From Gammaproteobacteria bacterium (GTDB lineage Bacteria; Pseudomonadota; Gammaproteobacteria; Ga0077536), in assembly GCA_016874535.1 (NCBI GenBank), contig VGUA01000015.1:1-48044 (forward strand): a stretch of 48,044 nucleotides of DNA, written 5' to 3'. Below the pieces are notes generated by a model. It did not search any database and was not told the origin of the DNA. It saw only the letters and a list, made by a program, of their open reading frames with translations. Below, piece after piece: positions 11,145-22,179 of this stretch. How positions within the stretch are numbered: position 1 is the first letter of the stretch; each line of letters opens with the position of its first letter. The position numbers and the translations under genes are program-made.

Positions 11145-12197
11145 CTATTCTTCCGTCGCCGCGGCGGTGGTCGTGGCAGGCGGCGGAGCGGGAGTCCCGA
11201 GTTCCGGATGATCCTTCAGCATGCTGAGACCGCCCAGCGGCTTGTTAAGCCCCTGATGGCAGGTACTGCAATTCGCCTTGAAGGGATCACCCAGGGCGCC
11301 CTGACGATTCTGCGGGAACACCGGGGCAAGCGGCTCGATGTAGTCGGCGTTGATCTCCCGGACCATCCGGATCCCGTGCCAGGCGGTCGCGCGCTGGGGA
11401 TTGCTTTCCTCCCACACCGCGAAGGCCCGCGAGTTGTGACAGAAGGTGCAGTTCACGCCGAGTGAATCGGACATGTGCATCATCAAGCCGTAGGTTTTCT
11501 CGGCGGAAAGAATGTCCGGCGCATGGGGCGGCTGCGTGGGCAGCGCCTGCGGGGCATTCACCCTGATCTCGGATGCGCCCAATAGAAACGGCGTGTAAGG
11601 GTCGAAAGGCAGCGACGACAAGCCCACACTGCGCACCGGGAAGTTCTGTCCTCCCTGGTTGCCGTCGAACCTGGAGCGGCGTACCGGTCCCGGATCCTTG
11701 GCCCAGTGATTGGTCGGTATGTTCTGCCCCGCGTGACAGGTATAGCAGGTCACGCCGGTTTCCTTCACATGGTCCGTCCAGCCGGTATTGATCGCGAGGG
11801 TCATTTCGATCATCCGTCGCGAAACGACCTTGGTGTATTTGGAATCGTCGGCAAAATCGGCTGCTTCGTGGCAGTAGGCACAACCCTCCTTGGGCGCGAC
11901 CCATGCAGTGATGCTGGCCATCAGTCGGCCGAACTGGCCCGCGTCCAGATGTCCCAGCACTTGCACATTCTTGTAGACATCACCGGCCTTGGGACCGCCG
12001 GGCGGAACCTGGGGCAGGGCAGCGGGCACCGCGGCTTGCGCTGCCGCGGCAGGATCGGCTCCGGGCTCGGCCAGCTCCACCATGGCTGTGCCCCGGAAGC
12101 CCTGCTGAGTACTTTCGACGGGCGGATACTGGTCGCATCCCGCAAGCGCAAGAAGGGCTGTGAGCATCAACGCGCGTGAGTGTGGATAGCCTCGCAT
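11145..12197 (-). CDS. pufC: Photosynthetic reaction center tetraheme cytochrome c subunit (PufC)
   Basis: Four CxxCH motifs (CAYCH, CYTCH, CTFCH, CSTCH); lipobox LAGC; start at 12197 overlaps pufM stop. Confidence 0.96.
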   Translation of the reverse strand: MRGYPHSRALMLTALLALAGCDQYPPVESTQQGFRGTAMVELAEPGADPAAAAQAAVPAALPQVPPGGPKAGDVYKNVQVLGHLDAGQFGRLMASITAWVAPKEGCAYCHEAADFADDSKYTKVVSRRMIEMTLAINTGWTDHVKETGVTCYTCHAGQNIPTNHWAKDPGPVRRSRFDGNQGGQNFPVRSVGLSSLPFDPYTPFLLGASEIRVNAPQALPTQPPHAPDILSAEKTYGLMMHMSDSLGVNCTFCHNSRAFAVWEESNPQRATAWHGIRMVREINADYIEPLAPVFPQNRQGALGDPFKANCSTCHQGLNKPLGGLSMLKDHPELGTPAPPPATTTAAATEE

Positions 12198-13171
12198 TAC
12201 TGCAGCCCTCCGCTTTGCAAGGTGGCCGGATCGACTACCGGCATGGGCGGGTATGGTGGTGCAATCCCATGCTTGACCCCCCACAGGTACCAGTTGTCCA
12301 CCACGGTTCCTGTAAGCAGGATGCCGATGCCGCCGGTCAGCGGGCAGAGCACCGCGAACCACCAAGCCCAGCGGTGGATGGATTCCATGGTGGCGTTGAA
12401 GCCCATGGTCCAGCGCCAGAAGAGCGCGGCGCGTTCGGACGCCGTTCCGCGGTCGACGATTTGTTCGATCTCACGCTCGCCACCGAGGCGGCTGACCGCG
12501 AGGATCGTTGCACCGTGCATGGCGAACAGGAGCGTTGAACCGTAGAGGAACGCGATTGAAAGCATGTGGAACGGGTTGTAGAACAGATTCCCGTAGCGAA
12601 TGGAGAACGCTGCAGTCCAGTCGAGGTGAGGGAAGATGCCGAAGGGCACCGCCTCGCTCCAGCTTCCCATCATCAAGGGGCGGATGAATCCAAGCACGAG
12701 ATAAAGCCAGATGGCCGAGGCAAACGCCCAAGTGGTATGCGTTCCCATGCCAAGTGCGCGGGCCCTGCGGTACATGCGCACCCACCAGAGGAGTATGGAG
12801 CTGGTCAGAAAAAATCCTGCCATGAGCCACCAGCCGCCTTCTGCCAAGGGTGGCAGAGTCAAGCCGTACTGCGGTGACGGAGGCTCCAGCGCAAGCCAGG
12901 GCAGCTGGCGCAGGAATTCCGTCGGGCTCCAGTTGACCGATGCGGCCATGTTGAGGCCGATGATCTCGATGGCGACGAAGAAGCAGAGGATGGAGGTCAG
13001 CCCCAGCCAGCCGAGGTAGAACGGTCCGATCTGCGCATCACCGATCTTGCCCAGCCAATAGGAAAAGATGGGCTGTCCTTGTCTGACCCAGCTGCCGCCA
13101 CGCATGGGCACGCCGGGGTAGGGCGCCGCGCGCACCTGCACGCGGGTGAAGATATTCTGGTAATCGGCCAT
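12197..13171 (-). CDS. pufM: Photosynthetic reaction center M subunit (PufM)
   Basis: [57 protein letters not shown]... Confidence 0.98.
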   Translation of the reverse strand: MADYQNIFTRVQVRAAPYPGVPMRGGSWVRQGQPIFSYWLGKIGDAQIGPFYLGWLGLTSILCFFVAIEIIGLNMAASVNWSPTEFLRQLPWLALEPPSPQYGLTLPPLAEGGWWLMAGFFLTSSILLWWVRMYRRARALGMGTHTTWAFASAIWLYLVLGFIRPLMMGSWSEAVPFGIFPHLDWTAAFSIRYGNLFYNPFHMLSIAFLYGSTLLFAMHGATILAVSRLGGEREIEQIVDRGTASERAALFWRWTMGFNATMESIHRWAWWFAVLCPLTGGIGILLTGTVVDNWYLWGVKHGIAPPYPPMPVVDPATLQSGGLQ

Positions 13172-13215
13172 CGCGTATCCCCTCTAAGCGTTATTCCTGC
13201 GCTTTGCTTTGTTAT

Positions 13216-14037
13216 TCACCAGATCGGCAGGCTGAGCCACCAGTTCCACCATTCCGGCCAGCCTTTGCTCCAGAAGGGGCCGCTGATCACGATGCAGACC
13301 GCGCTCCAGAAGCCGGCCGAGAGGGCCAGGAACAGGCCGAGTCGGTGGATGCCCAGGGTGCCAATGGAGTACCCGATGGCATCCCTGAAGAAGGTGTTCT
13401 CGTGCTCCGGTGTCTTGACCTCCTCGCCGGCACCCGGATTGGTGGCGGAGAGAATCAGTGAACCGTGCAGGGACAGGGCGAAAGTGGTGGTGAAGAAAAA
13501 TGTCACCGCCAGCATGTGCGCCGGGTTGTAATGGAAATGCAGATACTGGTAGCCGGTGTTCGATACCCAGTCGAGATGGGACAGGATTCCGTACGGGAAA
13601 CCATGACCCCAGGCGCCCATCAGCAGCGGCCGGATCACAACGAGGGTGAAGTACGCAAAAATCGCGACACTGAAGGCAAAGGGCACGTGCAGCCCGATGC
13701 CAAGCTTGCGCGAGATTTCGACTTCACGCAGGGCCCAGGATCCGAAAGATCCGAGCGCACAGACGGTGATGATTTGCCACAGCCCCCCCTCCTTGAGCGG
13801 AGCGAGGCCGAGTCCGTACGACAGATCTGGTGGTGCGATGTTGATCTGCCAGACGTTCCAGGTCGGTCCCAAGGCCGCACCGTAAAGAATCAATGCTGTG
13901 CCGAGAATGGTGAAGAACGCCCCAGTGACTCCGAAGAAACCCACGTAGAAGGGGCCAATCCAGAAGTCGAACAGATCGCCGCCAAGCAGCGTTCCGCCCC
14001 GGACACGGTATTTTCTTTCAAAACTGAGCATGGGCAT
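13216..14037 (-). CDS. pufL: Photosynthetic reaction center L subunit (PufL)
   Basis: [46 protein letters not shown]... Confidence 0.98.
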   Translation of the reverse strand: MPMLSFERKYRVRGGTLLGGDLFDFWIGPFYVGFFGVTGAFFTILGTALILYGAALGPTWNVWQINIAPPDLSYGLGLAPLKEGGLWQIITVCALGSFGSWALREVEISRKLGIGLHVPFAFSVAIFAYFTLVVIRPLLMGAWGHGFPYGILSHLDWVSNTGYQYLHFHYNPAHMLAVTFFFTTTFALSLHGSLILSATNPGAGEEVKTPEHENTFFRDAIGYSIGTLGIHRLGLFLALSAGFWSAVCIVISGPFWSKGWPEWWNWWLSLPIW

Positions 14038-14137
14038 GGGTGCTCTCCTACTATGCCGAAGCTGCGTAACCCGTGAGCAACATCGTGTGCGATTGCCGGG
14101 GACCGCCGGCCGCGCAAACTTTTCCGGCGACGGATGA

Positions 14138-14180
14138 GCGGATGAAGCTGGAACTCATGGAATTCCTGATCTCCATCCGC
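14138..14180 (-). promoter_or_regulatory. Putative intercistronic mRNA hairpin between pufA and pufL
   Basis: GCGGATG (14138-14144) pairs with CATCCGC (14174-14180), with internal GGAATTCC. Confidence 0.4.
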
Positions 14181-14196
14181 CCGGGTCGCCGATACA

Positions 14197-14406
14197 TCAG
14201 CCGATGAAGTTCCGCGCGGAAGGCGACTGGGCCTCCGGCATGACCGTCATCGCCGTTGGCTTTCCGGCATTTCTCGGCCCTTCGATCCAGTTGAATCGAT
14301 CGGTGCTGAGCAGAATGAAATGAATCAGGATTGCCAGGACGAACAGGAAGGTCGCCAAGGCGACCAGAGTGCGTCTGGGATCAAACAGAAGCCATACTCT
14401 CCACAT
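14197..14406 (-). CDS. pufA: Light-harvesting complex 1 alpha subunit (PufA)
   Basis: [43 protein letters not shown]... Confidence 0.97.
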   Translation of the reverse strand: MWRVWLLFDPRRTLVALATFLFVLAILIHFILLSTDRFNWIEGPRNAGKPTAMTVMPEAQSPSARNFIG

Positions 14407-14421
14407 GATGCTTCCTCCTTT

Positions 14422-14643
14422 CTAGACGAAGACGTTCTTGACGGTTTCCATCAGACCCTGCACGCCGTCGAGCGTCATGCCGTAGCCTTCAGGACCCGGG
14501 AACCACGGGCGCCACTGCCATACGAGGAAGTGGGCGATGATTGCCACCACGGTGAACAGGATGAAACTGCTCATGAAGATTCCGTGGAACTCCTTTGCTT
14601 CCTGATCGGTCAGTCCCGACAGGGAAGTACCTCTATCTGCCAT
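14422..14643 (-). CDS. pufB: Light-harvesting complex 1 beta subunit (PufB)
   Basis: [50 protein letters not shown]...; start trimmed from 14691. Confidence 0.96.
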   Translation of the reverse strand: MADRGTSLSGLTDQEAKEFHGIFMSSFILFTVVAIIAHFLVWQWRPWFPGPEGYGMTLDGVQGLMETVKNVFV

Positions 14644-14751
14644 CTCTACTCTCCTTCTGGCCCCAATGGCCGTTATCACACACGCCTCCACCCGACCGGG
14701 CGCCTTCCCGGCATCCCGCCCCTTGTTGAAGGGACGCGACGGATGAATTCT

Positions 14752-15018
14752 TCAGTTCATCGAAACGAACTCGACGACTGTCTCTGCTGCCGTTCGGGCT
14801 TCCTCGAGCAGGGTTGCCCCCTGGCGGGTGCCCGGCAGCCACTTCAGTCGCACCAGCCGCGAGAGCATTCCGACAACGAGGAACGCCACCAGGCAAACAC
14901 CGAAAATGAACCGCAGGTCGCGGCTGCAGTGCGCGTGGCTCGGGGCTGACTTCCGGGCGGTGGTCGGCGTCATGTTCATGACTGCCGCCCCTTCGTTCGC
15001 GAACATTTCTGCCTTCAT
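14752..15018 (-). CDS. pufQ: PufQ-like small membrane protein
   Basis: 88 aa single-TM ORF ([27 protein letters not shown]) between bchZ and pufB; start overlaps bchZ stop. Confidence 0.8.
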   Translation of the reverse strand: MKAEMFANEGAAVMNMTPTTARKSAPSHAHCSRDLRFIFGVCLVAFLVVGMLSRLVRLKWLPGTRQGATLLEEARTAAETVVEFVSMN

Positions 15019-16475
15019 TGCACTGCTCCTGTCTTGAGTGCCATCTGTGTCTGGGCGACGCGGTTTGCCGTCACGCTGAGTTCTCCTGCTGCCCTTGCAT
15101 CCCGTTCAGCCCGGTCGCGGATCTCCTTGGCCGCCGAGATCCGCACGAGGACCGGCTCGGTCTCGACGAGTGATTCAAGCATCTGGTGTGCGTCCTCTTC
15201 CCAACGCGTCGTTCCGTCGGCGCGTTCCGCACGCACCGGCGTCGCCTCGATGCGGTCGAGATCCGCAGCGGTCGGTAGGATGTGGAACAAGGCGTCAAAG
15301 AGGGCGTTGCAGACTTCCTGAACCAGATAGACCGCGCCCGCATAGCCCATGAAAGGGGTCCCGGTGTGACGGCGGATCAGCGCTCCGGGGAAGGACGCCG
15401 GAATGTAGACAGCCCTGCTGCCGGATTCGGCGAGGTACATGCGTTCGTTGAAGCTGCCAAACACCACCAGTGCGCCTTTCTTGCGCACCAGCGCGCGAAC
15501 GGCCTCATTGTCTGATTTGGTTCCCGGGCAGCGGGCCACGGAGTAGGCGCAGGGCAAGCCGAGCTCCTGCTCCAGGAAATTCCTGATTCCGCGGGAATAC
15601 GTCTCTGTTGCCACGACACCAAAGCTCGCCGTGGCGTAGAAGTCCTGGGTAACCGAGCGCCACAGGTCCCACAAGGGCTTGATGGTGGTGTGCTTCTCGC
15701 GGGCGATGAAAGGTTCGGGATCAAGACCGAGCAGTTCGCCCAGCTTGCGCAGGAAGCGGGTCGTGCTGTGCAGGCCGATGGGCGCTTGCAGATAAGGCTT
15801 GTCGAGGTTTTCGCAGAGCAGCCGTCCGAATTCGCGATACATGCAGACGTTGACATCGGCCTCGGCGAGCTTTGGGACATCCTCGAGATGGCTACCCAGG
15901 GGAAATACGAGATTGATTTCCGCGCCGATACCTTCAACCAGGCGCTTGATTTCGGCGAGGTCGCTGGGGCCGTTGAAAGTGCCGTAGATGGGACCAATGA
16001 TGTTGACGCGCGGCTTGCTGCCCGCCGGACGGGTGCTCCGCGCCCGGGCGCGTTTTGCGCCGTATTCGGTCCAGAGCCAGTTGATGGCCCGATTGGCGCT
16101 TTGCCACTGATCTTCGTCAATGGTGCGCGGCAGAAAGCGCAGGATATTGGTGCCTTCGGGCGTCACGCCCCCGCCGATCATCTCGGCGATGGAGCCCGTG
16201 ACCACCACGGCCGGCAAGGCCGGGTCGAGGCTGCGGTGAGCGCGTTTCATCGCTCCTTCCGTGCCATGCTGTCCAAGCTCTTCCTCCGCAAGCCCCGTCA
16301 CCACGATGGGCAACTCATGCGGTGGCAGCGCGTCGGTGTAATGCAGCACCGAGGTCACCGGAAGATTCTCGCAACCTACCGGCCCATCGATGATGACCTG
16401 CAAGCCCTTGATGGCCGTGAAGGCATAGACCGCTCCCCAGTACCCGCCCGCCCGATCGTGATCGAGGATCAACAT
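15015..16475 (-). CDS. bchZ: Chlorophyllide a reductase subunit Z (BchZ)
   Basis: [62 protein letters not shown]...; start overlaps bchY stop. Confidence 0.97.
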   Translation of the reverse strand: MLILDHDRAGGYWGAVYAFTAIKGLQVIIDGPVGCENLPVTSVLHYTDALPPHELPIVVTGLAEEELGQHGTEGAMKRAHRSLDPALPAVVVTGSIAEMIGGGVTPEGTNILRFLPRTIDEDQWQSANRAINWLWTEYGAKRARARSTRPAGSKPRVNIIGPIYGTFNGPSDLAEIKRLVEGIGAEINLVFPLGSHLEDVPKLAEADVNVCMYREFGRLLCENLDKPYLQAPIGLHSTTRFLRKLGELLGLDPEPFIAREKHTTIKPLWDLWRSVTQDFYATASFGVVATETYSRGIRNFLEQELGLPCAYSVARCPGTKSDNEAVRALVRKKGALVVFGSFNERMYLAESGSRAVYIPASFPGALIRRHTGTPFMGYAGAVYLVQEVCNALFDALFHILPTAADLDRIEATPVRAERADGTTRWEEDAHQMLESLVETEPVLVRISAAKEIRDRAERDARAAGELSVTANRVAQTQMALKTGAVQ

Positions 16476-18022
16476 CAGAAATCCCCCTCGGAAAGGCCTT
16501 TGCGGACTGCCTTGCGACTTTGACTGGCGCGGAATCCGGGGTGCAGTACGGGCTCCTCCTGCCACACGCCGGCGGTGTCGCCCTCCCCCACGCCTTCGAA
16601 GAATTCGCGCATGCGATCGAAGCGCTCGCGATTTGCCATCGCGGCGTTGACCACCTGGGCCAGCGAGCCCGCGCCCGCCGCCCCCATCAAGGGTCGGGCC
16701 GAGATGAGGTTGGTGAAGTAGAGCGCCGGTGTGCCACGCTGCTTGGCTGCCTGCACCAGAGGTGTGGTGCCAATGGCCAGATCCGGATCGAACTGATCCA
16801 GCGCGGCCAGATCCTGTTCCAGCGAGGCACGGTAGGTCACGGCAATGCCCCGATCATTCAGCCAAGCCTCATCGACGGCGGACCACTCCGTACGCGGGCA
16901 GGCGGTGCCAACCGAGCGCACGTCAGCCCCACTCTCCACCAGGAGCCGCGCAACCAGCAGCTCTGATCCTTCGTAACCGGAGACGGTAATCCGACCCTTG
17001 ATCGGCGCACCGGCCAAGGCGCCCTTGATCGCTGGCAGGGCCTTGTTTTGGGCCGCGGCGATTTGAGTCCGGGAAACTCCGCACGCTTCGCCTATCGCCG
17101 CCAGCCAGGCCGCGGTTCCGTCGTGGCCAACGGGAGCTGAACCAATGACAGGGCGCCCCGCGGCATCAAACTGGCGGAACACCGAGCGATAGAACGGATG
17201 CAGGCCGGCCGCCACCGGGCAGTCCAGCGCGGCATAAAGCTCGCGCCACTCACGGGTGGGCACTGTCGGGCCCGCCGCAAGTCCCATGGGCTCGAGAAGC
17301 ATGCCGATGGAAACCGGATCCGCAGGAAAAATCTCGCCCACCAGCGCGACGGTGGGGCGTTCGGAAACGCCAGTACGAGGTGCGGCCACGGGTCCGTCCA
17401 TCACTTCCTGGCGGGCGAATTCCAGCATGGCTCCAGCGAGCACATCCTTGGCTTCCGCGTGTGTTGGCACTCCGAAGCCGGGCACATCGATGCCAATCAC
17501 GCGTACCCCGTCGATTTCGCGCGGCAGCAGCCGCAGTGGAACACCGGAGGCGGTTGGCACACAAAGATTGATGACCACGATAGCGTCGTATTGCGCCGGG
17601 TCAGCCAATTTGAAAACCGCCTCCCGGATATCCTCGAACAGCTTGCCGGTGACCAGGGTCTCGGAGTTGAAGGGCACATAGCCCACCGAACGCCGTGCAC
17701 CGTAGAAATGCGAGGTGAAAGTCAATCCATAAACGCAACAGGCCGATCCCGAGAGCACGGTGGCTGTGCGCCGCATGCGCAAGCCGACGCGCAGTGAGCC
17801 GAATGCAGGGCACATGCTTTGCGGCTGATCGTGCGGCCCCTTGGGGTAGTCAGTGGCATAACGCTCGAGCAGGGCGCTGTTGCCGGCCGCCTTTGCTGCA
17901 CGCTGCATCTCGCCGGCACCGGCATGACAGCCCTTGCCTTCCACCGCCACGCGAGCCTGCAGGCCGTCGCCCGACACGGGAGCATCGAGGGACTCGGCGT
18001 ATCCTTTCGCCTGCATGCTCAT
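16475..18022 (-). CDS. bchY: Chlorophyllide a reductase subunit Y (BchY)
   Basis: ...[72 protein letters not shown]... Confidence 0.97.
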   Translation of the reverse strand: MSMQAKGYAESLDAPVSGDGLQARVAVEGKGCHAGAGEMQRAAKAAGNSALLERYATDYPKGPHDQPQSMCPAFGSLRVGLRMRRTATVLSGSACCVYGLTFTSHFYGARRSVGYVPFNSETLVTGKLFEDIREAVFKLADPAQYDAIVVINLCVPTASGVPLRLLPREIDGVRVIGIDVPGFGVPTHAEAKDVLAGAMLEFARQEVMDGPVAAPRTGVSERPTVALVGEIFPADPVSIGMLLEPMGLAAGPTVPTREWRELYAALDCPVAAGLHPFYRSVFRQFDAAGRPVIGSAPVGHDGTAAWLAAIGEACGVSRTQIAAAQNKALPAIKGALAGAPIKGRITVSGYEGSELLVARLLVESGADVRSVGTACPRTEWSAVDEAWLNDRGIAVTYRASLEQDLAALDQFDPDLAIGTTPLVQAAKQRGTPALYFTNLISARPLMGAAGAGSLAQVVNAAMANRERFDRMREFFEGVGEGDTAGVWQEEPVLHPGFRASQSRKAVRKGLSEGDF

Positions 18023-19020
18023 GCCTCGTCGTACACCACTTCCAGGGACGCTTTGGGTGCGGCATTGGCGCCCTGCATGTCGGCAGCCGAGGCAGGTTCC
18101 AGAATCACATCCCGGCCGACGGCATCGGCGGCAAACAGGCCCAGGAGATCGTCCTGTCCCAGCGGTGAGGGCCGTACTGGCGGCGCGTCTGCCACGTTGC
18201 TCGCGAGGGATTCAAAAAGCGACGCCCAAGGAGTCCCGGGTCTGCCGATGATCTCGTAGGCTGCGCTCTTGCGACGAATGTCCTCATGCGCGGGGATGGC
18301 CGAAAGCACGGGGATTCCCGCCCTTTCCGCAAAGGCTGCGGCTTCGCCGGTGCCGTCATCCTTGTTGATGACCATACCGGCCACGCCCACATTGCCGCCC
18401 AGCTTGCGGAAGTACTCCACCGCAGAGCAGACGTTGTTGGCTACGTAGAGCGACTGCAGATCGTTGCTGCCCACCACGATGACCTTCTGGCACATGTCAC
18501 GGGCGATCGGCAGGCCGAAGCCCCCGCAGACCACGTCACCGAGGAAGTCGAGCAAGACGTAATCGAAGTCCCAGTCGTGGAAGCCAAGCTTTTCCAGCAG
18601 CTCGAAGCCATGGATGATGCCGCGCCCGCCGCATCCGCGACCAACTTCCGGCCCGCCGAGTTCCATGGCGAAGACGCCGTCGCGCTTGAAGCACACATCG
18701 CCGATCGAAATCTCATCCCCCGCAGCCTTTTTGCGCGAGGACGTCTCGATGATAGTCGGGCAAGCCCTGCCGCCGAAAAGCAGTGAAGTGGTATCGCTCT
18801 TCGGATCACAGCCTATGAGCAACACTTTTTTGCCCTGCTGGGCCATCATGTAGGAGAGGTTGGCAAGCGTGAAACTCTTGCCGATCCCGCCTTTGCCATA
18901 GATCGCGATGATCTGTGTCTTGGCGGCGGCGCGAGACTGCGTTTCCGCCTGCGGTGCGGCAGTGTTCGCAGGTCTGATGGCACTTACTGAAATCCGGGCC
19001 GAGTCGGCTTGAACGCTCAT
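18019..19020 (-). CDS. bchX: Chlorophyllide a reductase iron protein subunit X (BchX)
   Basis: NifH-like P-loop IAIYGKGGIGKSFTLANLSYMMAQQGKKVLLIGCDPKSDTTSLLFGG. Confidence 0.97.
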   Translation of the reverse strand: MSVQADSARISVSAIRPANTAAPQAETQSRAAAKTQIIAIYGKGGIGKSFTLANLSYMMAQQGKKVLLIGCDPKSDTTSLLFGGRACPTIIETSSRKKAAGDEISIGDVCFKRDGVFAMELGGPEVGRGCGGRGIIHGFELLEKLGFHDWDFDYVLLDFLGDVVCGGFGLPIARDMCQKVIVVGSNDLQSLYVANNVCSAVEYFRKLGGNVGVAGMVINKDDGTGEAAAFAERAGIPVLSAIPAHEDIRRKSAAYEIIGRPGTPWASLFESLASNVADAPPVRPSPLGQDDLLGLFAADAVGRDVILEPASAADMQGANAAPKASLEVVYDEA

Positions 19021-19958
19021 CGGAAATTTCTCCAGTCAATCACCATCTTGAGGCAGGATGGGTCGTTGAAAGCGGTGCGATAGGCAGCGTCTGCTTCACT
19101 CGCGAGGCTGCGGTGCGTGATGAGGTCATCCAGATACAGTTGGCCGGCTTCCACCAGATCGGTGACAACCGCCAGATCGCCTTCCTGCCACTGGGCGGCG
19201 ACTCTCAAGCGTGCTTCGCGCATGAATGCCGGCGGGAAAGCGAAGGAAAGAGGCTGGTCGTAAAACCCTGCCAGCACGATTTCCCCGCCTGGCGCGAGTC
19301 GTGCGATCAGGGAATCGAGAATCGAAGGATCTCCGCTGACATCCACGATGGTGTGGTAATCGCGGCGCGGATCATCCTCGGGGGAGATTACGGTGTAGGG
19401 ATCCGTGTTGTGCCTGCGTTCCGGATTGCGTTCCCACACCACCGGAGGTTCAGCACCTTCGAGCAGGGCAAGGCGTGCGAAGAGGCGGCCCAGCACCCCA
19501 TGACCCACGATCAGATCCGGCTGGCTGGCTGTCGATGACGAGGTTGCGTGGTAAGCCGTGGCGGCAAGGGCCAACAGCACACCGCGTTCGCCAACCCGAT
19601 CGTCGATGGGCTGTACGCGTGAACCCGGGACCACGACGCGAGCAGCGGCTCCGCCGAACAGCCCGCGCACATCCCCGAAACACCGCGCACCGGGAACAAA
19701 CACCCGAGTGCCCACCTCGAGGCCCGAAGCGGCGCCCGCGGCGGCAACCCGCCCTACGGATTCATAGCCGGGTACCAGTGGATAGCCCATGCCCGGGAAG
19801 TGCGGCATGCGTCCGGACCAGAGAAGCCTCTCGGTGCCGGTGCTGATTCCGCTCCAGTCGATATCGACCACGATGTCCTCGTCGCCCGGGGGCGACAGCT
19901 CCAAGGTCTTCAGCGCCAGTTTGCCAGGTCCTTCCAGGACCACTGCCGTCGTTTGCAT
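19017..19958 (-). CDS. bchC: Bacteriochlorophyllide a dehydrogenase (BchC)
   Basis: MQTTAVVLEGPGKLALKTLELSPPGDEDIVVDIDWSGISTGTERLLWSGRMPHFPGMGYPLVPGYESVGRV. Confidence 0.96.
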   Translation of the reverse strand: MQTTAVVLEGPGKLALKTLELSPPGDEDIVVDIDWSGISTGTERLLWSGRMPHFPGMGYPLVPGYESVGRVAAAGAASGLEVGTRVFVPGARCFGDVRGLFGGAAARVVVPGSRVQPIDDRVGERGVLLALAATAYHATSSSTASQPDLIVGHGVLGRLFARLALLEGAEPPVVWERNPERRHNTDPYTVISPEDDPRRDYHTIVDVSGDPSILDSLIARLAPGGEIVLAGFYDQPLSFAFPPAFMREARLRVAAQWQEGDLAVVTDLVEAGQLYLDDLITHRSLASEADAAYRTAFNDPSCLKMVIDWRNFR

Positions 19959-20005
19959 GGGTGACCTCGGGCTCCGTGTGGAGGGTCTTTTTATTCGCAG
20001 CCGTG

Positions 20006-20049
20006 TGTCAGTTTAGATATACGTCTTTTTTTGTCAACTGAAGTTTACA
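20006..20049. promoter_or_regulatory. Tandem PpsR/CrtJ binding sites upstream of bchC
   Basis: TGT-N12-ACG 20006-20023, 8-bp spacer, TGT-N12-ACA 20032-20049 (TGTCAACTGAAGTTTACA). Confidence 0.85.
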
Positions 20050-20057
20050 CTCGATTC

Positions 20058-21206
20058 TCAAACGGCCTCTGCCAGCAGCACCGACGTCAACATCGGGACG
20101 CCGACCTTCAAGGTCCGGGCCCGTCCGAAGCCGGCGGTGGCAAGAAGCTCGATCAGGTGTTCACGCCTACGCGGGCGTCCTTGCCCCATGGCGAGCAGAT
20201 AGAACGCGAGGTATGCATCGCTCAGGCGCCCAGCGGCGCCCTCCCCCGACATGGGCTCCGCAACCAGCAGCGCCGTACCGCCCGGCAATCCCCGTCGAAG
20301 ATTGCGCAACAAGGCGAGCACCGCGGTGTCGTCATGGTCGTGAAGGACTCGCACCAAGGTGACAATGTCGGCCCCAGGCGGCAGGGGATCGCTGAAGAAA
20401 TCACCACCCACGGCGGTGATCCGCTCAGCCAGTCGGCCTTCTGCAAGACGACGCGCTGCCCGCTCGGCCACGCCGGGCAGGTCGAAGATGACGCCCCGCA
20501 GTGCCGGGTGGGCGCGAGCCACTGCGGCGGAAAAGACACCTTCCCCGCCACCCACATCGAGCATCAGGCGATGACGGGAGAAGTCATAGGCACGCAGCAC
20601 TTCACCGGCGATCATCGGCTGGGATTCCGCCATGAGGCTGGAGTATTCATCCAGTGAGGTCCCCGGCAGCGCTGAAGGGCTGGTGTTGCGGGAATAGGCC
20701 CAATAGGCCTTGAGAGCGGTATCCTCCTGTGCCCCACGGAGCAGGGCCACCGGGTCGCGCAGATCTTCGTAGAACAAATCATGGTGCGCGATCATCGCGA
20801 GGATGCCGCGATTCCCCACCAGCGAAGCGCCGAGGGAGGCGAGTCCGTAGCAGCCATCCTTGCGCTGCTCGACGAGTTCGATCGCACGCGCTGCATCCAG
20901 CAGGATCCGCAGCGACTCTTCGGGAAGACCGGTCAGCGACACCAGCGATGCCAGCGAGCGCGGCGCCTCGCGCAGGGTGTCGAGCAGCCGCAGCTGCAGG
21001 CAGGCTTTGAGCACACGGGAATAGACGAACCCCGCGCAGAGATCGAACAGTTTCGCGGCCTGACGCCGTGCGATCCAGCGTGTGAGCGGGAACCCCGAGG
21101 CCCATTGCTGGAATGCTGGGCTGGCCAGCAGCCCATCCCGCAAGTGGCGCCAACGCCCGATCAAGGGCTGCAGCCCTGGAAAACCTGCATCCGCAGCATC
21201 CTGCAT
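20058..21206 (-). CDS. crtF: Hydroxyneurosporene/demethylspheroidene O-methyltransferase (CrtF)
   Basis: SAM methyltransferase fold (LMLDVGGGEGVFSAAVARAHPALRGVIFDLP); adjacent to crtE and bchC. Confidence 0.93.
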   Translation of the reverse strand: MQDAADAGFPGLQPLIGRWRHLRDGLLASPAFQQWASGFPLTRWIARRQAAKLFDLCAGFVYSRVLKACLQLRLLDTLREAPRSLASLVSLTGLPEESLRILLDAARAIELVEQRKDGCYGLASLGASLVGNRGILAMIAHHDLFYEDLRDPVALLRGAQEDTALKAYWAYSRNTSPSALPGTSLDEYSSLMAESQPMIAGEVLRAYDFSRHRLMLDVGGGEGVFSAAVARAHPALRGVIFDLPGVAERAARRLAEGRLAERITAVGGDFFSDPLPPGADIVTLVRVLHDHDDTAVLALLRNLRRGLPGGTALLVAEPMSGEGAAGRLSDAYLAFYLLAMGQGRPRRREHLIELLATAGFGRARTLKVGVPMLTSVLLAEAV

Positions 21207-21213
21207 TGCAGGT

Positions 21214-22086
21214 TCAAGCGGCTTGGCGCGAGATTTCCTCGGGGATGAGCCGTTGCGATTCGAGACGGATCAATTCCTGGAGGTCGCTGCCACCCGGGCA
21301 GGAAGGAATGGAAGCCAAGGCCGAATCGAGGAGGTACTCGAAGCGCTTGAGAGCTCCCTTGAGGCCGAGAGCCCGAGTGCTGCTGGGCCGGCCATGTGCG
21401 AGATCCTGCCCCATCGGCTTGCCGGTATCGTGACTGCTGGCAGCCACATCGCGGATATCATCCGCCACCTGGTAGGCCTCACCCAGCCTGGCACCCAGAG
21501 CGGTCCAGCGTGACGGGTCGGCGCCGGCCGCAATGGCTCCGGATTCGGTGGCCGCGCTGAAAAGAATGCCGGTTTTGGCGCGATGGTATTCAGCGAGCGA
21601 GGCATTGGGCTCACTTTCCCAGGCCTGGCCTGCCACGATGCCGGAAGGCATGCCTGCGGCCCTGCACAGCGTGTGCATGAGCGACGGCAGCTTGGCGGCA
21701 TGCTCTGCGCCCGCACCGAGCAGCGCTTGATAGGCGAGCACGATCAGGGCGTCCCCGGCGAGCACGGCAATTTCCTCGCCGAAAGCCACATGCACGGACG
21801 GCCTGCCGCGCCGCAAGGCGGCGTCATCAAAGCAAGGCAGGTCGTCATGCACCAGCGAAGCACAGTGAAAAAGTTCGATTGAAGCGGCGGCAGACTCCGC
21901 GGCGCGCAGGTCTTCGCTGGCGCCGCAGGCAATGGCTACCGCCATGCACAGGCGTGGCCGGATGCGGGCGCCACCCGGAAACACCGCGTGGCGTATCGCG
22001 GCGGCCAATTTGGGAGGGTACTTCCCACGCTCCCCCTGGCCGATGACCGTGGCGATCGTGTCTTCGATCCGGCGCATGACGTCCAT
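21214..22086 (-). CDS. crtE: Geranylgeranyl diphosphate synthase (CrtE)
   Basis: Polyprenyl synthase motifs CASLVHDDLPCFDDAALRRGRPSVH. Confidence 0.93.
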   Translation of the reverse strand: MDVMRRIEDTIATVIGQGERGKYPPKLAAAIRHAVFPGGARIRPRLCMAVAIACGASEDLRAAESAAASIELFHCASLVHDDLPCFDDAALRRGRPSVHVAFGEEIAVLAGDALIVLAYQALLGAGAEHAAKLPSLMHTLCRAAGMPSGIVAGQAWESEPNASLAEYHRAKTGILFSAATESGAIAAGADPSRWTALGARLGEAYQVADDIRDVAASSHDTGKPMGQDLAHGRPSSTRALGLKGALKRFEYLLDSALASIPSCPGGSDLQELIRLESQRLIPEEISRQAA

Positions 22087-22099
22087 CCTGGCCTCCGCG

Positions 22100-22143
22100 T
22101 GTGTAAATTTTTTTACTTGTACATGTGTAAATCAAAATAGACA
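22100..22143. promoter_or_regulatory. Tandem PpsR/CrtJ-type sites in the crtE-crtD divergent promoter
   Basis: TGT-N12-ACT 22100-22117, 8-bp spacer, TGT-N12-ACA 22126-22143 (TGTAAATCAAAATAGACA). Confidence 0.75.
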
Positions 22144-22179
22144 CTTGCGGCATGTCGGTCAACGGTTTCATGCAAGCAG

